Shown here: piece after piece, positions 1-6,539 of the stretch | Layout of the letters: each line of letters starts with the position of its first letter | Position numbering within the stretch: position 1 is the stretch's first letter | Assembly (NCBI GenBank): GCA_031289285.1 | Contig: JAITPT010000090.1 | Span: 1-13,068 of the forward strand | Length of the DNA stretch: 13,068 nt | Origin: Puniceicoccales bacterium | GTDB lineage: Bacteria > Verrucomicrobiota > Verrucomicrobiia > Opitutales > UBA953 | Direction: 5' to 3' | Notes under the pieces: generated by a model | Told to the model about the DNA's origin: nothing | The model's database searches: none | Seen by the model: the letters and a program-made list of their open reading frames with translations, nothing else | Program-made: the position numbers and the translations under genes

Positions 1-69
1 AAAATCAAGAACAACGCCCTTCCTCCACTGGAAAGCGAAGGTTGCCCCGAGGAAATCTTGCAATCATAA
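1..69 (+). CDS. Possible 3' tail of an upstream gene (partial)
   Basis: Frame 1 is open from the window edge to a TAA at 67-69 and reads 22 codons of ordinary composition (ending ...ESEGCPEEILQS). This could be the C-terminus of a gene that begins outside the window. Frame 2 is also open from the edge to a TGA at 119-121, which would overlap the ATG at 118. Its peptide is rich in Lys, His and Arg and looks less like protein. The piece is too short to assign a family or to choose firmly between the frames. Confidence 0.28.
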   Translation, partial: KIKNNALPPLESEGCPEEILQS

Positions 70-117
70 TTTAGCAATTCACCAGCACCTCGACCAAAAA
101 CACAGAGAACTAAACAA

Positions 118-1104
118 ATGAAGATACTAACGAAGCTCAAACACATCGCACTGAGCAACGCTTTGCTGCTTGGTGCTGCGACAACCGCCAGCTGCGATAA
201 GGTTCCGCTTGGGCCAACCGCGCAAATAACATTCATCGTCAAAGACGACTTTGGGAAGCCAGTCGCAAACGCGGATGTTACAATGTCCACGTTTCATCAC
301 TGGGAACCAGGCGGAGAATGGGGAAAGGATGTTCGTAAAAAATATCGAACAAAAACTGACGACACTGGCAGGGCGGTTTTGAGCGGAGAGAGTGCAACCG
401 GACGGTTCACCTATGGAGCGTTTGCCGATTCTGGTTATTATTACAATGGGCGTTTGGAATATAATTTCAAAGAAAAGAAACTTGGCCGGTGGGAGCCTTG
501 GAATCCAACTGTGGAAATTATTTACAAACCTATTCTAAAACCTATTCCAATGTATCATGGCGGGCGACGGTTCGTCGTTCCCGTTCGAGGAGAAAAAATA
601 GGTTTTGACTTAGTAAAAAATGATTGGGTGGTGCCTCACGGAAAAGGTGAATTGTCTGATTTTGTTTTTAAGTTGGACGAAATAATACCATTTGAATCTG
701 TGCATAAGCCATTCGACTACCGTCTTAAAATAACTTTTCCAAATAAAGGCGACGGAATTCAATCATGGTTTGGGCCTGTCATTAGCGCAGGGGAAATGCC
801 CATGCCTCGTTATGCGCCGACAGATGGATATATAAACCGTTTGGAACAAAAGTTTTGGAGCGACAAAAAAAATTGGTATAAACAACGTGAGGATCAAAAT
901 TATTTTTTCCGCATTCGCACGAAGATGGATGCAAATGGAAAAATTGTGAGCGCTATGTACGGGAAAATTCAGGGAAACATTGATTGTGATGTTATCAATT
1001 CAAAAACAGGAATATTGTTTTTTGAATATCATCTTAATCCGGTCGCTTTAGATGTCAACATGGAGTTCGACAAAAAGAAGAACCTTCTTCCCGAACCGAG
1101 ATGA
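118..1104 (+). CDS. Predicted lipoprotein with an N-terminal Ig-like / carboxypeptidase-regulatory-like domain, function unknown
   Basis: This is a 328-residue exported protein. Residues 1-25 form a signal sequence with a basic start and a hydrophobic core, followed by a lipobox-like TTASC, so Cys26 is the likely lipidation site. Asp27 follows it; in E. coli Asp at +2 keeps lipoproteins in the inner membrane, but this rule may not hold here. Residues about 35-110 (ITFIVKDDFGKPVANADVTM, then DDTGRAVL) resemble the beta-sandwich of carboxypeptidase-regulatory-like domains, which usually mediate surface or protein contacts. The rest (about 130-328), rich in Trp, Tyr and Phe, matches nothing I recognise. 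The ATG at 118 is the only start that keeps the signal sequence. It is preceded by an A-rich leader (gaactaaacaa) with no clear Shine-Dalgarno sequence. The gene is visibly more AT-rich than the genes to its right, which may mean a different history. It faces the minus-strand locus tail to tail. Confidence 0.75.
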   Translation: MKILTKLKHIALSNALLLGAATTASCDKVPLGPTAQITFIVKDDFGKPVANADVTMSTFHHWEPGGEWGKDVRKKYRTKTDDTGRAVLSGESATGRFTYGAFADSGYYYNGRLEYNFKEKKLGRWEPWNPTVEIIYKPILKPIPMYHGGRRFVVPVRGEKIGFDLVKNDWVVPHGKGELSDFVFKLDEIIPFESVHKPFDYRLKITFPNKGDGIQSWFGPVISAGEMPMPRYAPTDGYINRLEQKFWSDKKNWYKQREDQNYFFRIRTKMDANGKIVSAMYGKIQGNIDCDVINSKTGILFFEYHLNPVALDVNMEFDKKKNLLPEPR

Positions 1105-1190
1105 TAATTCCGCCCGCTTTGGAAAAAGTGGGTTGCCCTTTCGCGGCAAAAAAACCGCCTGCCTCATCGAGAGCGCCGCAAAGCGTCGGC

Positions 1191-1280
1191 CTACGGGGCG
1201 GCGGCTTTAGCCGCCGAGAGCCACGCCTTAAGGCGGGCGCGGATCGGCGACTTAAGTCGCCGCGTCGAGCCGTGGCGTGG
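1191..1280 (+). repeat. REP-like palindromic element, copy A (three successive palindromes)
   Basis: Three perfect palindromes follow one another: 1199-1216 (core GGCGGCTTTAGCCGCC), 1224-1235 (CGCCTTAAGGCG) and 1245-1262 (CGGCGACTTAAGTCGCCG). CCACGCC at 1221-1227 can also pair with GGCGTGG at 1274-1280, closing an outer stem. Bases 1191-1227 are identical over 37 bp to the reverse complement of 1503-1539. An element repeated in inverted orientation within 350 bp and built of hairpins fits a dispersed REP-type extragenic element. Dispersal across the genome cannot be seen from this window. Confidence 0.75.
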
Positions 1281-1330
1281 TGATTTTTTGCTGGGGGTGG
1301 CGTAGGGGCGGGAGGTGGCGGCGGGGCGAA

Positions 1331-1370
1331 GACACGGACATACACGGACATACACGGACACACACGGACG
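1331..1370 (+). repeat. Tandem repeat, four 10-bp units (acacggacat type)
   Basis: Four consecutive units are visible: gacacggaca, tacacggaca, tacacggaca and cacacggacg. The unit length does not preserve a reading frame, and no gene covers the tract. It lies between the two inverted hairpin repeats. Confidence 0.8.
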
Positions 1371-1467
1371 GCGAAGGGCACGGCTGGGGCGATGGGCGGT
1401 GGTGGCATTGGTGGCGCTGGGAGGGGAGGGTGGCGTTGCGTTTTGATTAGCTATGAGCGCGTTCGTT

Positions 1468-1539
1468 CCGGCGGCTAAAGCCGCCGGGCCGCGCCCGCTG
1501 AGGGCGTGGCTCTCGGCGGCTAAAGCCGCCGCCCCGTAG
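1468..1539 (-). repeat. REP-like palindromic element, copy B (inverted), with an extra core palindrome
   Basis: Bases 1489-1539 are the inverted partner of 1191-1242. The 37 bp at 1503-1539 are identical to copy A, including the palindrome at 1514-1531. The next hairpin is kept in structure but not in sequence: CGCCC (1492-1496) pairs with GGGCG (1502-1506) around a 5-nt loop, where copy A has CGCC/GGCG around TTAA. A third core palindrome, CCGGCGGCTAAAGCCGCCGG, abuts it at 1468-1487. Confidence 0.75.
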
Positions 1540-1554
1540 ATTAGCCTGTTTCAA

Positions 1555-1587
1555 GGGAGCTGGCGGGGACGTCAGCGCTCCCAGTGG
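1555..1587. repeat. GC-rich hairpin next to the coiled-coil lipoprotein stop; possible terminator or dispersed repeat
   Basis: GGGAGC (1555-1560) pairs with GCTCCC (1577-1582). An alternative inner stem, GCTGGCG (1559-1565) with CGTCAGC (1570-1576), has one G-U pair. The sequence GCGCTCCCAGTGG at its right edge nearly equals GCGCTCCCGGTGG at 9209-9221, which suggests one repeat family. It lies about 20 bp past the minus-strand stop at 1605, where a terminator would sit, but no U-run follows on the minus strand. Confidence 0.5.
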
Positions 1588-1604
1588 TTTTAACTGGATG
1601 CAAT

Positions 1605-2441
1605 TTACGGGTTGTTTTTTAGGATTTGCTCTAAGGCGGCGTCGGCTTGAGTGGTTTTTCCGGTTTCTTCGATTAGTGCCTCGGTTAGGACGTCTTTGGT
1701 GTCGCCGCTGGTGGCCGAAAAGATGCTGCTGGCGGAGTCGGTTAGCGCTTTTACGCTGTCTTTTAGGCTGCTGGCGTCGCCGGTTGTTAGGTCGGCTTTG
1801 AATTGGGCTACTTCAAGTTTCATATCCTCGATTTTTTCTTTTAGAGCTTCGCGTTCGATTTTTATTTTTGCGAGCTGAGCTGTGGCACTCGCGATTTTTT
1901 CGGTGAGTTTTTTTACTTTTTCACCCGCTTTTGTCTCTTGAGAATTCCATTTTTTTAGATGGGCGGAGAGTTCGGGTTTTGTGAGGGTGACTTTGCTGTC
2001 GCCGCTGGCGATGACGATTGGCCATGCGTTGTCGGCGTCGGCTTGTTTATACTTTTGCGCGAATTGCTGAATTAGCGCGAGGGATTTCTTTTGTTTTGCG
2101 GCCTGTTCTTCTTTGAGTCGCGAGTAGGTGGTGATGGATTCGCGGATTTCGATTTCGCGCGCTCCAAAGAGTTCCAGTGCCTCATTTAATTTTTGTTGGA
2201 CGTGCTTGATGTAGCCAACTTTGTCTTTTTGAATATTCTCAGGCGTCCACGAATTGATGGACGCCCAAGCTGCGTTTATTTTGTCTGCGACTCGCCCGCC
2301 CTTTGAGTCTTCGCCGCAACCGGTGGTCGCGAGTGCGGAGAAGGCGAGCGCAGAGGGCAGGAGCAAGCCGGAAAGAAATCGGCGGCGGAGGTCGCCGAAA
2401 TAGTTGTCGTGGATTGGTGTTTGAGTGCTTGTTTTGTGCAT
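1605..2441 (-). CDS. Coiled-coil lipoprotein, function unknown
   Basis: This is a 278-residue exported protein. Residues 1-41 hold an Arg-rich start (DLRRRF) and a hydrophobic segment ending ALATTGC, so Cys42 is the probable lipid anchor. After a short linker the chain is almost entirely helical. A first amphipathic stretch spans about 75-135 and includes EIRESITTYSRLKEEQAAK. A second, longer coiled coil spans about 165-220 and is rich in Lys/Glu/Ala/Leu heptads. A Ser/Thr/Asp-rich tail follows. The frame extends upstream to 2525, but I chose the ATG at 2441 because it places the signal sequence at the N-terminus and avoids overlapping the preceding gene, which ends at 2495. No Shine-Dalgarno sequence is seen. 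It is the last gene of the seven-gene run, 53 bp after the FlgT-like gene. It may be a periplasmic spacer or scaffold, but only its export, lipidation and coiled coils are supported. Confidence 0.72.
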   Translation of the reverse strand: MHKTSTQTPIHDNYFGDLRRRFLSGLLLPSALAFSALATTGCGEDSKGGRVADKINAAWASINSWTPENIQKDKVGYIKHVQQKLNEALELFGAREIEIRESITTYSRLKEEQAAKQKKSLALIQQFAQKYKQADADNAWPIVIASGDSKVTLTKPELSAHLKKWNSQETKAGEKVKKLTEKIASATAQLAKIKIEREALKEKIEDMKLEVAQFKADLTTGDASSLKDSVKALTDSASSIFSATSGDTKDVLTEALIEETGKTTQADAALEQILKNNP

Positions 2442-2494
2442 ATTGTTAGAGTGCTTAGTGTGTGAGAAGAGTGTGAGGTGATTTGTTAGGTGGA

Positions 2495-3721
2495 TTATTC
2501 GGCTCCCGTTTTTATCGGGCGGCAAACATCGTTGCGCTTTATTTGGGCGCCATTGCCGCGAAGGACTTTGGCGAAGGATATTTTAGGGTGGACGCGAACG
2601 ATTTGAATTTCCGCGATTTTGGTTTCGAGTTTTACTTTTTCGCCAGTGTCTTCGTCAACGATGTCGCTGCCGATGTTCATAACGAGATAGCGTTGGCCGA
2701 CTTTGACTTCTTTGCCGCCGCGCAGGAGTTGTAGTTCGCCGTCGAAAGAAGGCGGTCCGGCGACTTTGATTGGGTAAATGCTTTCTATCGTCAGCCCGCT
2801 GACACGTTCTCCGACTTGAGTGATTGCAGAGTCAAATCGTGTTTCCAATGTAGTGCCTAAAACGTCTTTATCCAAATTGAGACGGACTGTATCGGCCCAT
2901 ATAATTTCGCCAGTGCCGACATTGATGACTTGGAACGCCACAATTGTTGTTCCGCTATAGGTTGTTGTGTAACCGGCTGTGATTGCACGTCCCTTAAATT
3001 CTTCTATTGTTCCGGCGACGACGAAGTCGGCACCGAGTTCTTTTCCGTATTTCACCAAGTCGCTTGCAGCGACGCTTGGTCTGTTTTGGTATGCTTTTTC
3101 ATTCATTCGTTCGGCGATATAATGTCGGTCGAGAACGGTGAAGCGTTTTGATTGGACGAAGCCGGTGACTTGGCGATGCGTGAAGCGTTCTGCGATTGCT
3201 GATGGGTGCAGGTGTGTGCCGTCCAATCGGTAAGCGCCGGGAGTTTTGACTAAGCGATAGGGGAGGACGGCGAGCTTGCTGAGTTTTGAGTTTGCGGATT
3301 GAATAAACTTGACTCTCAAGACGGCGAGTATTGTGTTTTGTTCGGTTTTGGTCACGCTTATTTCTTCGTATCCGTCTATTCTACCGGAGCAGGCGGCGAC
3401 AAGTTGTTTTTTGAAGCTATCCTTGCTGACGATTTTGGCTTTTTCCGTCGTTTTTCCATTTTCCTGATTTACGACGCTGCTTTCGTTGAGTTCGGATTGC
3501 ATTCGGACAAGGGCGGCGATATTAACGCCGCCTTTTTGCATGAGTGCGCTTTTCAATGCAGTAAGAATTGCGAGTTCGCGGGTCTCGCCTTCGCCTGTGG
3601 CGGAGACATAGTCGTATTTGACGCCCTGCGCAGAAGCGTTTGGTGCAAGTGCGCCGGCGCAGACGGCGCACGTGACAAAAAGCGCAAGTGCGGTAAAGGT
3701 TGAGAAGAAAAATTGTTTCAT
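2495..3721 (-). CDS. Secreted FlgT-like protein (FlgT-N / CsgG-like middle / FlgT-C architecture)
   Basis: This is a 408-residue exported protein. The signal peptide is residues 1-31, with type I cleavage likely after ASA31. Cys18 and Cys21 are not in a lipobox. Residues about 34-140 look like the FlgT/LPP20 N-terminal domain (GEGETRELAILTALKSALMQ, then SGRIDGYEEISV and a closing ILAVLRVKF strand). Residues about 148-305 resemble the FlgT-M/CsgG fold (KLAVLPYRL, RFTVLDRHYIAE, LGADFVVAGTIEEF, VINVGTGEIIWADTVR). Residues about 312-390 fit the FlgT C-terminal domain (VKVGQRYLVMNI, DTGEKVKLETKIAEIQIVRV). FlgT builds the H-ring of Vibrio flagella, yet no flagellar gene is here. The neighbours are envelope lipoproteins, so I infer a periplasmic assembly role rather than motility. 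The start at 3721 gives the signal peptide and has no Shine-Dalgarno sequence. A plain CsgG/LPP20-type protein is the main alternative reading. Confidence 0.72.
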   Translation of the reverse strand: MKQFFFSTFTALALFVTCAVCAGALAPNASAQGVKYDYVSATGEGETRELAILTALKSALMQKGGVNIAALVRMQSELNESSVVNQENGKTTEKAKIVSKDSFKKQLVAACSGRIDGYEEISVTKTEQNTILAVLRVKFIQSANSKLSKLAVLPYRLVKTPGAYRLDGTHLHPSAIAERFTHRQVTGFVQSKRFTVLDRHYIAERMNEKAYQNRPSVAASDLVKYGKELGADFVVAGTIEEFKGRAITAGYTTTYSGTTIVAFQVINVGTGEIIWADTVRLNLDKDVLGTTLETRFDSAITQVGERVSGLTIESIYPIKVAGPPSFDGELQLLRGGKEVKVGQRYLVMNIGSDIVDEDTGEKVKLETKIAEIQIVRVHPKISFAKVLRGNGAQIKRNDVCRPIKTGAE

Positions 3722-3778
3722 AGTAAAAAAGGTTTGGACTAAGAGAGTGGTATTTTGGTTGTGCGATTGTTTTATTAA

Positions 3779-3807
3779 CCGCGAACAGATTGTTCATCTG
3801 TTCGCGG
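3779..3807 (-). terminator. Perfect 12-bp hairpin between the duplicated-domain and FlgT-like genes (intra-operon attenuator, terminator or processing site)
   Basis: CCGCGAACAGAT (3779-3790) and ATCTGTTCGCGG (3796-3807) are perfectly complementary around a 5-nt loop. It is the strongest hairpin within the gene run and sits in its second widest gap (103 bp). On the minus strand it is followed by ttaataaaac, which is only weakly U-rich. The better T-rich run (gtttgtttgtttg) lies on the plus-strand side, where no gene precedes it. Partial termination or mRNA stabilisation is therefore as likely as full termination. Confidence 0.45.
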
Positions 3808-3824
3808 CTTGTTTGTTTGTTTGA

Positions 3825-5417
3825 TTATATTCCGTCGAGTTCTTGCCCCGCGCCTTCGTTATTTCCGGCATCCTGAACTTTAATGTCCTCGCGTGGTCGT
3901 AGTGTTTGCACTGGGCGTGTGGGCGCCGCTGGGCGTGCGGTTGTTGCTGGGCGTGTGGTTGTTGCGCTGGGGCGAGCTGCGGCGACAGGGGCTTTGCTCC
4001 CAGTGGCAGCCTTTTCTTTCGATGCTTGAAGTGCGGCTTTAACCTTTTGCGCAGCGACAAGACCGCTTGGCGACCAGACGCGCACGACGCCGACGAGCCA
4101 ATGTCCTTCCGGCGTCTTCCACATCCACGGCTTAACATCGCCGCGCCCTTGCATATCAGCGCTGCCGGTTTGCTTTGTGTTTCGGCTGAGAATATCGGAG
4201 AATTTCGCTGTTTCTGTGGTGCCGTTATCGGTCTTCAATGTCTCGACAATCTCGCTGATTGTAGATTTGTCATCTACGTCAAGTTGGGATTGCTGAAACA
4301 GGGTAATGTCGCCATCGGCAATCATTCTTGCTTGCTCGGTCGCACGCCCGCGGGCGCGCATTGCTTGGCGTTCGATATTTCCTGTGTAACTGCTCGACCA
4401 CAGACCGTAAGAGAGAAGAATGGGTTTCCCATTTTCATCGAAGCCCGTGCGCAGTCCGATTGTCGAGGCAAGGGTCTCTTCGTTTTTGGGGATCGAATCG
4501 AGAAATGATTTTTTTGGTTTTCCTGTGAAATTGGGGAGGCGTTTTTCGCGGATTGCATTTGCGATTTCGAGTGTTTTGGGTGACCAGAGGCCGATGCACC
4601 CGACTTGATAATTTCCTTGGTCGTCGCGAGCCACGAAACTTTGCGCGACAGTCACGCCAGCGATTTCGCCGAGTGCCTTAACAACACTTGTCCGCACGAA
4701 TTCGTCACGTGCGAGCACCTTTTTTTGTTCGAGTGTTTTTCCTGCAAATTGAGCGGTGTCCACTCCTGCTTTTGCGAGAACTTTATCCAGTTCGGCATCG
4801 CTTTGGAGATTTCCGATTTTTGCGGAGGCGGTAGCGATGACTTCGGTGGGCGTTTTTTCTTTTGCGTTTTCAGCCGGGTCTTCGGTGACCTGTGTGTCTT
4901 CATTTTCGTCGAACGCCTTTCGTGTTACCTCCACGAGGTTGCGCCCGCAGATGCTCTTGAAGAATTGTGCTTGCACGTTTGCAAACGCTTTTTGATATGC
5001 GTTGCTTAATGCTTTTCCCCATTGAGGTGAAGTAATTTTTGCCGCGACCGTTTCAGAAGCGTTAAAGGTGATGCGTCCGTTTGCGGACAATTCCTTGTTT
5101 TTCTCCAGATAGTTGGAGATGAGTTTCGTGACTTGTGCGTCGGCTGGCAGCGTCAAATCAACTTTGCTTGTTGAGATTTCTGGCGTTGCGAGTTTGTTTT
5201 CTTCGTCGAGGTCTATGGGCTTTTCGGGCTTTGCCTCGGCGTCTCCCGCAGTGACGACAACCGTCCGTGTTCGCGAGACGGATGCGGTCGCGGATGCTTG
5301 GACGCTTGTGGTGCGCGTGGTGTTATTGTCTGCCGAGCCATCGGCAAACATCTCCGGCGTGATCGCGAGTATCGCGGCAGCGGCGAGGAGTTGTTTCGTT
5401 AGGTTTGTTTTTTTCAT
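3825..5417 (-). CDS. Secreted protein with two divergent copies of an LPP20/FlgT-N-like domain and a Pro/Arg/Ala-rich tail; function unknown
   Basis: This is a 530-residue exported protein. The signal peptide is residues 1-25, with likely cleavage after MFA25. A Ser/Thr/Ala-rich linker covers about 26-85. Two stretches have parallel layout. Residues about 232-290 run from an Arg-rich helix (KVLARDEFVRTSVVKALGEI) to YQVGCIGLWSPKTLEIANAI. Residues about 347-462 run from a similar helix (ERQAMRARGRATEQARMI) to HWLVGVVRVWSPSGLVAAQKV. The shared VG-(x)4-WSP-(x)8-A ending points to an old duplication. The helix-then-beta pattern recalls LPP20/FlgT-N domains, but I cannot name the family. Residues about 476-508 are a low-complexity tail with repeated RP dipeptides, likely an envelope linker. 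The frame extends upstream to 5576, but the ATG at 5417 starts the signal peptide and avoids overlapping the LpoB-like gene (ends 5495). No Shine-Dalgarno sequence is seen. Confidence 0.72.
   Translation of the reverse strand: MKKTNLTKQLLAAAAILAITPEMFADGSADNNTTRTTSVQASATASVSRTRTVVVTAGDAEAKPEKPIDLDEENKLATPEISTSKVDLTLPADAQVTKLISNYLEKNKELSANGRITFNASETVAAKITSPQWGKALSNAYQKAFANVQAQFFKSICGRNLVEVTRKAFDENEDTQVTEDPAENAKEKTPTEVIATASAKIGNLQSDAELDKVLAKAGVDTAQFAGKTLEQKKVLARDEFVRTSVVKALGEIAGVTVAQSFVARDDQGNYQVGCIGLWSPKTLEIANAIREKRLPNFTGKPKKSFLDSIPKNEETLASTIGLRTGFDENGKPILLSYGLWSSSYTGNIERQAMRARGRATEQARMIADGDITLFQQSQLDVDDKSTISEIVETLKTDNGTTETAKFSDILSRNTKQTGSADMQGRGDVKPWMWKTPEGHWLVGVVRVWSPSGLVAAQKVKAALQASKEKAATGSKAPVAAARPSATTTRPATTARPAAPTRPVQTLRPREDIKVQDAGNNEGAGQELDGI
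3911..3958 (-). repeat. In-gene 18-bp repeat encoding the RP-rich tail
   Basis: The 12-mer ctgggcgtg(t/c)gg begins at 3911, 3929 and 3947, an exact 18-bp period that keeps the frame at six codons. On the coding strand it encodes the repeated Arg-Pro units of the C-terminal low-complexity tail. Such a tract could change length by slippage without frameshifting. Confidence 0.6.
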
Positions 5418-5494
5418 TGGTGTATAGAAAAAGTGGTTAAAGAGGATGTGAGAAGAGTGGTTAAAGAAAAGGTGTTGCGAGGTTGCTGGAATTA

Positions 5495-6034
5495 TTATTT
5501 TAGGTTTGGTTTGACTTCGTATGTTTTTTCGACGAGGTAGTCGCCCGCTTGTTTTTCGCGGAGCGGGCGAAGGCATTTTGCGCGGAGGCGGATAAAAAAC
5601 CAGTCGTTGTTTTTATACAATCTACCGGTCAGTTCCAAATCGGCGTTTGCGCCGTCTGTTGGCTGGGCGCGGCGCGTATCGCGGAGTGTTTCGGTGATGG
5701 TGTAGGTCAATTGTTCGGAGGTGATTGTCGAAAACGGAATGGTGTTTTCGATGCGCCCCGTGCGGATGCGGTATTGAGTATAGACGGGTTGCCCGTTGGC
5801 GTCAACGATGCCGCTGCCGTTGGCATATTTTCGCTGAACGGGTTTCCCGTATTCGTCAACAGGAATGAAATCCACTTCGTTGAGGAATTTTTTAGTGGCG
5901 TCTGTTGCGCTTGCCTTGACGTCGTCGTTGGAGAGGCGCAGCGGTGGTGCGGAGGCGCAGCCGGAGAAGCTCGCGGCGGTTGCGGCGAGAGTGACGGCGG
6001 CGACTATAGTTTTGATAGCGAGGAGGCGTTTCAT
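5495..6034 (-). CDS. LpoB-like lipoprotein (penicillin-binding protein activator family)
   Basis: This is a 179-residue lipoprotein. The signal sequence ends in a lipobox FSGC, giving lipidated Cys26. Residues about 90-140 match the LpoB pattern: RIENTIPFSTITSEQLTYTITETLRD followed by ADLELTGRLYKN, the strand that in the family reads ADyxLxG. In E. coli LpoB is an outer-membrane lipoprotein that reaches through the peptidoglycan to stimulate PBP1b. This protein is shorter than E. coli LpoB (213 residues) and lacks its Pro-rich spanning linker. Residues about 55-88 are instead a Gly/Asp/Tyr-rich segment (EYGKPVQRKY, DANGQPVYTQY). The C-terminal strand pair (WFFIRLRAKCLRPLRE) is degenerate against the usual end of the fold. 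It lies 55 bp after the YcfL-like gene, the same order as ycfL-lpoB in E. coli, which strengthens the call. The start at 6034 has an A/C-rich leader and no Shine-Dalgarno sequence. Confidence 0.7.
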   Translation of the reverse strand: MKRLLAIKTIVAAVTLAATAASFSGCASAPPLRLSNDDVKASATDATKKFLNEVDFIPVDEYGKPVQRKYANGSGIVDANGQPVYTQYRIRTGRIENTIPFSTITSEQLTYTITETLRDTRRAQPTDGANADLELTGRLYKNNDWFFIRLRAKCLRPLREKQAGDYLVEKTYEVKPNLK

Positions 6035-6089
6035 TTGTGTTGTTGTGTATTAACTGTTTTGAAGGAATGTTGGGTTTGTTTGTGGGTGG

Positions 6090-6497
6090 TTATTTTTGTT
6101 TGCGGAGGTGGAAGCGGACTTCGGCGGCGGTGCGGAAGTGCGAGGTGCCGGAGAGTGTTTTTTGGCTACTGGCTGGGATGGTGATTTTTTCCCAGCCGTC
6201 GCCAAACAGGGGTTTGATGATGCTGCCAGTTTCGTCTGTCCATTCTATGGAATATTCGCAGGCGAAATCATCTGAGGCGGAAAGGTTTCTGAGGAGAACG
6301 CTTCCCGATAGAAATCCAGCAGCGTTGCGTTCGACTTTTACATAACCGTCTGCGACGATGTTGCTTCTCAGCGATGGCTGAATAGTCAGGCGCGGGTCCT
6401 GTGGTGTTTGCGGCGGCGGCGGTGGTGCGCTGCAGCCGACAACGAGCAGGAGAGTGCTTGCAACGGCGAGGTTATAGATAAATGAGGAACGTTTCAT
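6090..6497 (-). CDS. YcfL family (DUF1425) lipoprotein
   Basis: This is a 135-residue lipoprotein. The signal sequence runs into LLVVGC, so Cys22 is lipidated, and is followed by a short Pro run (APPPPPQ) as a spacer. The remainder is one small beta domain. GFLSGSVLLRNLSASDDFACEYSIEWTDETG corresponds to the YcfL core in which a strand ending in Asn is followed by Y-x-x-x-W-x-D-x-x-G, and IPASSQKTLSGTSH to the closing strands. Length is close to E. coli YcfL (125 residues). The biochemical role of YcfL is not established. It is consistently encoded next to lpoB, which suggests a part in outer-membrane lipoprotein or peptidoglycan-synthase control. The gene is 42 bp after the COG3014-type gene and has an ACACAACAA-containing leader instead of a Shine-Dalgarno sequence. 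Confidence 0.74.
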   Translation of the reverse strand: MKRSSFIYNLAVASTLLLVVGCSAPPPPPQTPQDPRLTIQPSLRSNIVADGYVKVERNAAGFLSGSVLLRNLSASDDFACEYSIEWTDETGSIIKPLFGDGWEKITIPASSQKTLSGTSHFRTAAEVRFHLRKQK

Positions 6498-6539
6498 TTT
6501 AGCGTTTGTTGTGTCGCGTGTCGTGGAGCGTGTTTTGCG

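Larger units (their letters stand above)
1105..1604. other. Gene-free convergent intergenic region carrying structured repeats
   Basis: These 500 bases lie between two convergent genes. Short ORFs on both strands here (for example 1101-1283 plus and 1055-1408 minus) have low-complexity Pro/Arg/Ala content and follow the palindromes, so I do not call them genes. The region contains a pair of inverted hairpin repeats (1191-1280 and 1468-1539), a 10-bp tandem repeat (1331-1370), a G-rich stretch (about 1290-1440) and a hairpin next to the lipoprotein stop codon (1555-1587). I see no canonical terminator with a U-tract for either flanking gene. Confidence 0.7.

Noticed and set aside
1331..1370. 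CRISPR-like direct repeats
   Set aside because: The units are 10 bp and strictly tandem, with no spacers and no cas genes nearby.
1055..1408. Minus-strand 117-residue ORF in the left intergenic region
   Set aside because: It is Pro/Arg-rich, spans the palindromes and tandem repeat, and overlaps the end of a well-supported gene.
1191..1539. A MITE or small transposon bounded by 37-bp inverted repeats
   Set aside because: No target-site duplication is visible at the outer ends and the inner 250 bp has no coherent content; paired REP-type elements explain it more simply.
4605..5009. Plus-strand 134-residue ORF within the duplicated-domain gene
   Set aside because: It is antisense to a gene with a signal peptide and repeated domain; it is Cys/Phe-rich and has no recognisable features.
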